Assembly (NCBI RefSeq): GCF_910594005.1
Contig: NC_057826.1
Span: 78,597,163 to 78,661,162 of the forward strand
Direction: 5' to 3'
Length of the DNA: 64,000 nucleotides
DNA from: Cervus elaphus
Taxonomy: Eukaryota; Chordata; Mammalia; Artiodactyla; Cervidae
The notes under the pieces were generated by a model. That model was given only the letters and a program-made list of their open reading frames with translations, had not been told where the DNA came from and searched no databases. This document shows, piece by piece, positions 12,351-31,200 of this stretch (the stretch's first letter is position 1; the number at the start of each line of letters is the position of its first letter). The translations under genes were made by a program, and so were the position numbers.

Positions 12351-12514
12351 CCATTTGGAATGTCTTGATCTTTGGGTCTCTGGCCGTTGGGGCCCTCCCT
12401 AGGGGGCTCTCCTGCCAGGCCTGCAGTGCCTTTCTTGCCTTGGCCGGCCTCAGAGGGGCCCACTGGCCAGAGGAATTTGTCAGTGGTGGTGTTGGCAGCA
12501 GCAGTGACAACATC

Positions 12515-20721
<8,207 letters not shown>

Positions 20722-21249
20722 GCCCTCGGGTCTGGGGCGTCCAGCCCCCTCCCCGCCCGGCACCCTGCAGCGTCTCGGCGGCCGCTTCTCTTTCCCTGCG
20801 GCCGGACTCCGGTTCCCGAGGGGCACAGGATAGGCACAGGGGTTTAGCGGGCGGTCCGGATGCCCGGCGCCAAGAATCCCGCAGCATCCCCCAGCGAGAG
20901 GGGTTTCGTCCCCCCGCGCATCAGGGGTTAAGCGGGGCTAGAAGGGCCTACGGCCGCAGCTGTCCCGTCCGCAGGTCTATCTGTTCACGCGTAGACTCGC
21001 CCGGCAGCCCCCACTCTCCCCGGCCCCCGCCCCCCTCGCTCACACTCAGCACCGACTCAACTTCTCTCCCAAACTTTTGTCTGCCTGGCCGGATCTACTT
21101 TCCTGGAGGGCGGAGCGCCGAGCGCGAGAGGAACAGGGGTGTCGGCGCCGGAATCCAGTGCACCGAAGAGGGGTGGGGGGCGGGTGCTGGTGCTAAGTGT
21201 CCCGGAGCTGGAGATCCGCTGACTGGAGGCGAAAGGAGGGCGGGGGCAG

Positions 21250-22885
21250 TTTAGACAGTTGCTACTCTATCACTTAAGAATTAGGACAGGAAAAAGTGGG
21301 GGAGGGGAGGGGAACTCTTTGTTCGCAGTTGGAATGCGCGGAGGGGCACGGTGGAATGTCGCGATGCGAGACCGGGCGACGCGAGGCTTGTTCTGCGCAA
21401 ACACCGTGACTTTGTTCCTCGTGTGGGCACTGTGGGAGAGATCAGCAGGGAGTGATGCAGAAGTACTGTCATGAGACAGAGGGAGGGAAGAAAGGCAGAC
21501 ACAGAGAGAGGTTCAGAGACGCGGACGCGTAAGAGCCCAGGAAAGCGAGGAAGCTTTTATAGAGAGGTGGTGGAAGACAGGTGTGGAGAGGAGAGAACGA
21601 CCGAAGGGGGTCGTGAGTGGTGTGGGGATCGAAGGCTGGATAGACCTAGAAGGTGACAAATTCGCGCAAATCCAGGGAGAATGAGAGAAAAACAGATAAG
21701 CTGAGATAAAAAGACAACTCTCTGAACCTAGAACTCTGTAATGTGTGGGAGGGAGCTTTAGTGTGTGAAAAAGGAGAAGAAAAGGCTGGAGACTAATCTC
21801 TACCTTCGGGGTAGGACTGATAGAAGGATAGATAGACACCCCCTGGTGTTGGGAAATGAGATTTTTAGCAAATATAGCAAGTGACTGGGGATAGAAGGCC
21901 TGGTTTGAGGTTAGCAAACACCCTTGGTTGACCCACAGGAGACTGGTGATCAAGAGTAAGTACTAACCTAAGGGGAAGAAGAAAGAAAAATTTATTTAGA
22001 GGCGATAGCAAGTGAAAGTGATCAAGGTGGAAAAGAAGCTGTTCTTGGAGGATCGAGAATAAGGAAAAGAGGAAGCCATGGCTGAAGCTGAATACACCTA
22101 ATTAAATATCAGCCAACTGATTTTGCCCAGACTAGCACATGGGGCGTGGGGGAGGGGAACTGAGAAAGAAATGACTCCTTTGTATTTAGGTAGTAAATTA
22201 GTATGAAAATGATATGCAAACAAATCATGCATATATTTTCATCTCAACATTTTGAACACCTTTTATAATCTTAGTGTAGCCTTAGGGAATGGAGAAAGAA
22301 AGGAGGTTAATATCTTTGGGGAAATCAATTTGGCACAAACTATTAGGCTTCTTTGTCCTAGCTGTATTGTCTCCCTGACCTCATCTCCCCTGAGAATCAG
22401 CGTGTTTCCCAGGTCGGGCCTACAGCTTTTCTCTGATCCAGAGGAGAGTTTACTCTCCGACTGGAAGCAGAGAGAAGGAAAGCATTAGTAAGGGAGCTAT
22501 CAGGTTGCATCCAGAACCTGCTGTGAGCTACGTCTTCAGGATCAACCATAAGGTTCTCCCTCCTCTCCTGTCTCCACATGGGGAAGGAGAGCCTGGATTC
22601 TTCCTTCCAATTACTTACATCCTCCAATATTTGGGAACTTCGCTCCTCTGGGGTTAGAATGGGAGAGCAAGTCTTATGAAAAGTTTTGATGCCATTTAAG
22701 GAGCCCCATCCAGGAGTTGGTGGTGCAGCAATGGGCAGAGTTGGGATCAACAACCTGTGTTTTCAGGGGATAACAGAAAGCAGACCCAGATGAGGGGAGG
22801 GCGTGGCGTGCTGACAGGGTATGCTCCAGCAGTGCTCATGACCTTGGAGTAGACACTCCATAGTCTGAACTGGAGCTAGGAGCTC
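21250..22885. other. Intergenic upstream of AJUBA, no gene seen
   Basis: The stretch is purine-rich near 21.46-21.66 kb and otherwise unique. No coding segment or recognised repeat is evident. Distal AJUBA regulatory sequence could lie here. Confidence 0.4.
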
Positions 22886-22889
22886 CACA

Positions 22890-23985
22890 GGCCCTATTGT
22901 CCATCCCCTTAATTAAGCTCTATATACACTGGTGATTCCCAAATCCATCACTCTAGCCGAGACCTTCTTGGACTCAGCTGACGACTAGCATCTTTACTTG
23001 GTTGTCTCAAAGGCACACAACACTCTAAACTGACCTCACCTTCCCTGCCTCCCAAAACTGGCTCCTCCAGCATTTCCTGAGTGAATGATACCATCTTTTT
23101 TTAACCACTTAGCTACTTACGCCAGAAACCTGAACATCAACCTTACGTCCTTCTCCCTTAACCTCAAATCCAACTGAATCCTATCACCATCTATCAATTC
23201 TGCTTCTGAAATAGCTTTCAAATCTGTCCTTCCCTCATCACTACTATATGTATATGTCCTATATCTCAGACCACCATCTTTTCTCTCCTGGACCACTGCA
23301 AGTGTCTCCCTACCTAGGCTTTCTCTCCTTCCCATCCATCATATACACTGAAGTGAAGTGATTCTTCAGAAACACAAAACTGATCATCTTATTTCCCTGT
23401 TAAAAACTTGTCAACGAGGGAGTTCACTGACAGTGGTTAAGACTCCATGCTCTCACTGCTGAGGGCCCAGTTTCCATCCCTGGTCGGGGGAGGTTAAAAT
23501 CCTGTAAGCCCCGTGGCATAGCCAAAAAATATATTTTACAGAGTCTGTCTTACCCCTCCAGCCTCTTCTCTCGGCATCATCCCCTCCCCAAATGGTTCTG
23601 CAGCAGAACTGCACGCTGTCTGTGCTCTCTCTCTTGCCTCTGGACTTCTGTACTTGTTGTTTTCCCTAGGGTTGGAACACTCTCTCTGCCTCCTCTTCCT
23701 TCCTAGTTAACTCCTCCTCCTCTTCCAAGCATCCGTCTAAGCACTTCTCTGAGAAGCCTTTCCAGGCCACCAGAGCAAGTTAGCTGCCCCTGTGGTACAC
23801 AGCCATGGCGCATACACGCCCCCCTCATCACACTTATCACAGTTCATTTCATTGCCTACTTAAATGCCTGGTTTCCTGACTAGATGATAAAACTTCTGCT
23901 CAGCATCTAGCCTGTTCAACAGAGTATCCAGAGCACCTAGCACAGTACCTGACACCTAGTAAGCAGTCAATATGTTATACGACTG
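22890..23985 (+). mobile_element. Long L2 LINE 3' portion
   Basis: The stretch reads colinearly with L2: a cagctgacgactagcatc segment, then a gaccaccatctt and ctggaccactgcaa segment, and finally agcacctagcacagtacctg, the L2 terminus. A CHR SINE interrupts it at 23407-23530. About 1 kb of an ancient element survives. Confidence 0.75.
23407..23530 (+). mobile_element. CHR-type SINE inserted in L2
   Basis: The CHR body runs from gggagttcactgacagtggt to ggcatagccaaaaaa and interrupts otherwise colinear L2 sequence. Confidence 0.78.
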
Positions 23986-23989
23986 ACTG

Positions 23990-24600
23990 AACAAAGAGAA
24001 AGCTATGTTTACTTCTCAGTCTATCCAAAAATGCACACATTCTGTGTGTGTGTGTGTATGTTCTGAATTTGTGCTTATGCATACACAAACACACATACAC
24101 CTTCCTCAAAATACAGTTTGGCTGACAGAACTAAGAGATAACTACCATATAGTTATGGTACTTATGATCGCATATACTGCTAGGTCACATGGTGGGAAAG
24201 AAGCTGCTGGTGAGACAGGGGAATTCTTTAAGCCTTAATTTCCTCATGTGTAAGTCAGGAATAATAAATGCTTCCTTATATAATTGAATAAACAATAGCT
24301 ATTACTTCTAGATCCCAACTCCAAATAGGTGCGGAGCTTGTGCTCTGCTCAGAAGCATCGAGTCCATGACTGAAACTGTCCACCAGGTGGGAGTATTACC
24401 CTGGCCCGGTGCTGCGCTGCTTGCACTGCAGAGCCAGACCAGCAATGGGGGAAGTCGAAACTACCACCAGGGCCTCTTCCCCAGAGCTTTGAGTGAAACT
24501 AGCAGAAAAAAACAACTCAGAGACCAGGGCACATGTCAAGAAGGCCTGTTTCTTTGACCCATACTCCTCCTTTTCTCATCCTAGGCTCCTCCGAGGCACT
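23990..24600. other. Intergenic between AJUBA and C14orf93, nothing recognised
   Basis: A short TG run lies near 24042. Otherwise this is unique sequence without a gene; the C14orf93 3' UTR may reach its upper edge. Confidence 0.4.
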
Positions 24601-24851
24601 GTTTATGCTTAGGTAAATAAGCATTTTCGGGCTTGCCATTCACAGTCGGGGGTGTTTTTTCCCCCATGAAAATAAATCCTTTTATCCCACCAGAGCTGCT
24701 AGCTTCCACTTCCAGCGGAAACTGTGTTAAGAGAGGCGGGTTTGCTTCTTCAGACTGTAGAAGGCATCTCGTTATTTTGGGAAGCCCTGTGGCCACCCCT
24801 TTCAGGAACATGGGGAGTGGCAGATGCCAGAGTTATTCTTGCTTTTAGATC

Positions 24852-25271
24852 TCACTCATCCTTTTCCACCTTGATTTCAATGAATGAGTTCAAGTCAGGA
24901 CAGCAGGTTTTGTGGGCTTGGTCAAAAGATGGGGAGACGGGGCCATTCTCATCACCTCCCTCATCCTCCTCTTCTTGGAAATTAGGATTATAAAGTTCCG
25001 GTGGAAGAAGCTGAGCCTCAGCAGAAGGCAAACGGTCTGAGGGAGGCCCATATACACGGTTGGCTTTGGTGCCATGCTTAGAGTTGGCATCCAGGTGGTA
25101 GCAGAGCTGCGTGAGGCGCTGGGCCCGGAAACGGGGAGGCCGGGCCACCCAGACACCTGGCTCATTAAGACTGTCCTCTTCATCTGACATCAGCTCCTCT
25201 GTCACATCCTTCCATAGACGTTGGTCCTCAGGGCCAAAATGCCTCATGATGCTGGATCGGTTGGCAAAAAG
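24852..25271 (-). CDS. C14orf93: C14orf93 terminal coding exon 6
   Basis: The exon carries 420 bases including the TGA at 24852-24854, after acceptor ctaccttag. It encodes LFANRSS through IKVEKDE, with an acidic region near the end. No canonical AATAAA is visible on the minus strand just downstream. The variants GATAAA (about 24681) and CATAAA (about 24602) are candidates for a short 3' UTR. Confidence 0.95.
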   Translation of the reverse strand, partial: LFANRSSIMRHFGPEDQRLWKDVTEELMSDEEDSLNEPGVWVARPPRFRAQRLTQLCYHLDANSKHGTKANRVYGPPSDRLPSAEAQLLPPELYNPNFQEEEDEGGDENGPVSPSFDQAHKTCCPDLNSFIEIKVEKDE

Positions 25272-28200
25272 CTAAGGTAGGAGCCCAGGACAGAGATTAG
25301 GAAGAGCAACACACCACGCATTAGGTTTGGGGAAAGGGTTTGGGTAGGAGGAAAGCTGTGAAAAATCTGTGCCTGAGAGAACTAAGTTCTCAAGAGAACC
25401 CAAATCAGATCTTAGAATTGGCTCCTGTCTTCCTTCTCCTCCACTCAATCCTGTTCTCAGAGGCCACACCCTCCCACTGTGGCTTATTAGGGTTTAGAGT
25501 TTAGCATCTTTTCTGAAAGGAAAGCCTAGAAACCTACCCGGTATCTGCGACTTCGAAGTTTCTTCTCCTCTTTCTCCTTCAGGCCTTTAAAGGGGTTTAA
25601 GGAGTTGCGATACTCACGCCTCTTAGTAAGGAAGTAGGCTACACAGGCTCCTGGTGGGGAGGGAGAAGGGAGGCAGCAGAAAGCAAGGGTCCTCAGCCCC
25701 TTTTATTTTTGCCGTAACACTACCAGATGGAAGAGGGGAGAACCACTTTTACACGATGGGCTTTCTGGGCATACCCATCAGCATCTATTCATTCCTCTCT
25801 GGTGTAGCTCTCTCTGCCCCTCTGCATCTCTAAAAAGACAATTCTGATGCTTCTGCAACTCCCCTCCCCCAACCGCAGTCAAACCTACCCCATTCTACCC
25901 GGCTGACAGCAGATCACAAGTACTTTTTCAGCAGACACCTTCTTAATGCTACAGACAAATAATAGAAGAGCACAAGAAGTAGGAAACCCAGGATGTGGTA
26001 TGTAGGGACAAAAGGGGAGGCCTGGATTCTAACCTCCTTTTCATAACACCCGAGACTCGGGCTCTGTATAAGCATCATGCATGATGGTGTTCTAGCCCCT
26101 TCCTTCTCCCATTTTCATTTCAGACTGAGTAGGGGAATAAAAAGACAATCCTAGGTGAAAAAATAGCCCAAACCAATTTTTTAAGTCCACTATTTTCAAA
26201 GCCACCTAAATCAGAAATCTCCATAGGCCTCTTCTCTGGTCAGGAACAGGGGATGAAGAAAGGCTGGGGTGCAAGTTAACTCGGACTTTCTCACCTTTCA
26301 GCTCCTTGTCAGTGTAATTGTGGGGACTTGTTACCAGCTCTTGCTTGAGCTTTTCCAGAAGGAACTTCACTACGGAAATATTCCAAGAGGATTTGATGCT
26401 GCCACAAGAGAAGAAAGTAAATAAGACAGTCAGCATTTTAAAAGCTAGACAGAGATTCCTAGCACTAATCAACTTTATGGGAAAGCCCTCCATGGCCTAA
26501 GACACGACGCAAAGGGAATGGTGAGGTGGAAGCCCTAGCCTAGCTATTATATTGGAGCAGCCCCCCTCTGCTTCCCTCTCCTTGGCAAAGTTCCTTATGA
26601 TCTTTTCCCTCAAGAGGATCATACCTTTCAGACCCATTGAATCTCTTGTCATTGGTGATGTGGTTATGCACATTATGGACCAATTTCTAGGGGAAACAAA
26701 CAAAACATAGAATCAAGCCAGGAACAAATATGAACCCCTTCTCTGGTCCCTATGGGGTTTTCTGCATGAATCTTGCCCATGGCCTAGGTACCATTTTCTG
26801 TTGATGCCCTTTTTTAGCCAGAGAGCCTACCTACGTTAGTGTCTCTAATGGACACCCCCCCACACACACTTTTTTTTCCTTTTCACTTAATTTGTGTGGA
26901 GCCTTCAGAATTATTCTGGGTCTTGCTCTTGCTCTCAGAGTATGGTCACTAGAATACAGGTTTTCAAACATTTCCACAAACATACTTCTAATAGCAAGGA
27001 GAAAGCAAATATACAACAGGGCTACTTCAAGTAGACATTTCTCGAAGCCCCTTTAGTCAGTCAGTAGCTCAGTCACGTCTGATTCTCTGCAACCCCATGG
27101 ACTGTAGCCTGCCAGACTCCTCTGTCTGTGGGATTCTCCAGGCAAGAATACTGGAGTGGTTTGCCATTTCCTACTCCAGGGGATCTTCCTGATCTAGAGA
27201 TCAAACCCATGTCTCTTGCATGCATCTCCTGCATTGAAATCCCTTACTCTCATAAATTTAAAAAAATTTTGGTAATGTATGTGTATTTCTCTTAACATAA
27301 AAATGTCTTCCAAAATCTTCCAGTAAAACTGGTGACCCAGGAAAATGTCCCAGGTATATGCCTTTGCACATTACCACAAATCCCAGGGGTCCTCATATCA
27401 TGGTCCAAAAAACACAAACCTGAAATAACAGAAATGTGAAATGAAAGGGAACTTGGAGGCACTGTCACCCAACTATCCGTTTTCATCATTAAACAGGCTA
27501 TCTTTCAGCTTTGCATATACCTTTAATGAGGGGCTCTCACTAGTTTTTGACTCAGCTACTATGAACATCTCTAATTGTTAAAAAAAAAAAAAAAATTGCC
27601 TTAGATACTCCAAAATCAGACCCCAATTTTGCCCTAATAGCACCTGAAGTATGAAGACAGCTTCCATGTTCTCCAGTGGTCTTCTCTTATCTGGTCTAAC
27701 ACCAAGTCCTTCAACCACTCTTCATGACATAGTTGCCAGACAGACTTCTCATGAAACTATGACGCTCTGGTTTGCCAGTGTTCCTCTTACAACATGGCAC
27801 CTGGAACTGAATCTAACTCACCCGTTGAGGTCTGGCCAAAGGGAGCATTACTTCCCTGAGTAGAACTTTATACTTCTAGGAATGAAACCCAAGATGCTGT
27901 TACCTTTCTTAGCAACCCCATCCCTACTCAGTGTCACAGGGTTCATTCATAGTGAGCCTGTAGTCAGCTCAAGTCCATTTTTCACACAGATTACTATTTC
28001 CACCCTTTCGCAACTGTTTTGTTTTTTTTTTTTGTACTTTAATGCAGGATTTTACATTTCTCCCTATTAAATTTAGTTTTGCTGTTTCTGATTATATTTT
28101 CATCCAAGGTCCTTTAGTCAATGGAAATTACCCAGTCTCAAACTGATGGGATGCTGATCTCAGGATTTCAGCTTCGTACTCAGAAATGCCCAATTTCGCC

Positions 28201-31200
28201 TCTTACGCCTATGGCTGACTGACTATATCAACTTAGGAAATTACTGTTAACTTTATGACTAGGTTCTCCACTCTATAAAAAAAGAGTTGTACTAGCTTCA
28301 TATCTGATATAGTTATTTTACCTTTTAGAAGTCCAAACTTGAGAAATCATAAGGGGATGGGTGAATGCTTCAGAAAGAATTTTAAAGAGTTGCAAAAAAA
28401 AAAAAAGAGTTGCAAAAAAAGAAAAAAGATGGGGGAGAAATTGCATAGCTTTCCAATTCAATTGACTTGGAAGAGATCAGCTGATAAAAATCAAACCAAG
28501 CTTGAAGTGAAAAGGGAAAATACTCTAGCCAATAATAAGTGTTAAGACTAAAGAATGCTGGCTCACTTGCCTCCTGAGCAAGCTAAAAATAAATAATTTC
28601 CCCAATGGGTGGCTGGATCTGCAGCAGTCCAAGGAATTAAGGTTCTGATTTGGGCCTTTTGGATCCCTGGCAGAGCAGCAAACTACAGCAGCCTCAACAG
28701 ATTGGAGAGATGACTCTCGGATTCCTTCCCAGAGCTACAGGTTGGAACAGTGAAGATCTGCAACCATCCCTCTCCCTCTGAACCCACAGACTCACACAAG
28801 AGCATTTTATATCTTTCTCTGTGATGGGAAGCAAGACTCCCTGACTGGTCCACTTGCCCATCTTCACATCCTACAACACCGAAGGCTGAGCATGCTTCCC
28901 AGAAGGCACCGTGCCAAGCTCTCCAAAGGGCAGGAAGAAGCCTGGCCTCACCACTAGACCTCTCACTGTAGGCAGTAGGCACAAGAGGAATTGAACTGAC
29001 CAAAAAAAATCCTGATTTTATGCAAACTGTAATTATCACACATATATTCTGATTTAAACACTAAGAATTTGGGGGAATTCTCTTGAAATGTACTTCTAGG
29101 TATAAGCCTCCATTTCTGTCACTGGCAACAACACTGTCCTGTTGGACTAGAAATCCATGACAGAAAAACTAAACCTACTCCCCATTCTTGATAAGTGACA
29201 TGTCATGAACGTAACCAAAATCTGAAATAAAGGTTAGAAATCAGTTGATACTGATTATGAATGGTGTCTTCTGGAAGGGGGAAAAAAAGAATCTATCAAT
29301 GTAAAAACAAATGAAAGAGAGAGTAAGAGTAGGATCTCTTAGAAAAAAGGAGAAAGAAGTAATATAAATAAAGGAGGCATAAATGGTAGTCAGCCACTTT
29401 CAATCTTTACTAAGGCTGTAACAAGGAGAAATGGGTTCTATACTCTGCTGAGATTTCACTGGATGTCAGTGGTGACCACCACCCTTGACCAGAACTCTCA
29501 GGTTACCTCATAAGCTATTATCCAGAGACTGGAGACCCATTACAGTCTCCATTAGAAAGATATCTTGGATGACAGAGCTGATCCAAAGGTCTGTGGTCAC
29601 CCTAAAATAGGGTTTCTCAACCTTGACTCTAATGATGCTGGATAACGGGTGGGGGTGGGGTGGGGGGATCCTGTAGATTGTAGGATGTTTAGGGATGCAC
29701 TAGGGCTCCAAGCCACCCACTCCAGTGTTCTTGCCTGGAGAATCCCAGGGACGGGGAGCCTGGTGGGCTGCCGTCTATGGGGTCGCACAGAGTCAGACAC
29801 GACTGAAGCGACTTAGCAGCAGCAGCAGCAGCAGCAGCAGGACTCCAAGCCACTGTAAGGTTTCAGGCAGAACTGATTCAGGCCAGTACCTTCCCTGCCA
29901 AGAGCTCTGAGAATCACCAGAACCTTCTAACCGTTATCCCTGAGCTGAGTGTCTAGTGGTCCTCTGCATCTTTGGGGTATGTGACCACTTCAAGACACCT
30001 TGGCCTTTCTGCCCAAGGAGCCCCTTGCTGCTTGCCTTGAACACTGGTTATTTGCAGGCAGTTTCTAGTGCTATCCTGCTGCAGTCAATCTGCTGAACCC
30101 CATAAAGATCTTCCCATCAGAATTATGAGATCACCAGGAGACATGACATAATACCCTTATCTTTAAATGGAAGATATCAATCTATCCGGAAGAGCCTAAA
30201 CAAGTTCCACTGATAGCAAGGGGCTGGTCTGTCCCTGGGGCTAGGGAACAGTCTGTCTCCTCCTTGCCCTTCCCATTCCAGCAGGCTTCAGGATACCATT
30301 CATTCCACATGGGACAGTTTAAAGTCAACCCACATTTCACTCTTCACTTCTCTCTCCAGACGGAAAAAAAAGGTATAGAAATTGAGCTCACTCACAGAGA
30401 GGACCAGATCCCGCTTGCGCCTGGAGTTCTTCTGCCCACTCCCTCTGGTCCTGCATGGGGAAGCAGTGAACCCTAGAGACTGTCTCAGCTCCCCAGTTCC
30501 CCCAGGGCCTGACTCTTCCAAAGTCCCTTCCAGGGCGGCAGCAGCACTGAGCATGTCCTCAGGGCGGGATGGCGGTAGCTTGGTTCCATTTTCTGGCGCG
30601 GTCTCTGAGGTTGCCCGCTGGATCGCCAGTTGTGTGACTGGTGAAAGCTGCTTGGCATAAGCAGGCACCAGCACCCGCTGCACTGCACCTTCAGAGGCCA
30701 CATAATCGTCCACCAGCTAAGAACATACAAAAAAAAAAAAACCCTATTAGCCAGCCAGGCTTGTGGGAACCTAGTCAACCATCATTCACTGGTAAGTATG
30801 ATGAACAGGGAGTGGGGAACAGGGGGGAATCTAACCCAGTCTTCAGTGGCTCATGGCTTGTTTCTCTGGGACTCCGGTGGGAATGTGGGGCAAACATTTC
30901 TTGCAGGAACAGGGCCTCTTGGGCTTCCCTGACGGCTCAGACAGTAAAGAATCTCCTGCAATGCAGGAGACCTCAGTTCCATCCTTGGGTTGGGAAGATC
31001 CTCTGGAGCAGGCAATGGCTACCCACTCCAGTATTCTTGCCTGGGAAATCCCATGGACAGAGGAGCCTGGCAGGCTAGAATCCATGGGGTCACAAAGAGT
31101 CAGACACAACTGAGCAACTTTCACTCAATGGGGCCTCTCATGTTGGGTCATTATCACAGGACTGACTGTAAGGACAAGGCATGTTTCTGATGCTCTATTT

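Larger units (their letters stand above)
10240..12514 (-). other. AJUBA: Likely AJUBA 3' UTR; end uncertain
   Basis: Sequence beyond the stop codon is AT-rich and mostly unique apart from two CHR SINEs (12150-12350 and 11405-11520). Two canonical AATAAA signals lie on the minus strand, at 11371-11376 and 10248-10253; either could end the transcript. A 78-codon minus-strand frame at 10648-10884 resembles nothing I know and is probably chance. The extent is inferred. Confidence 0.45.
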
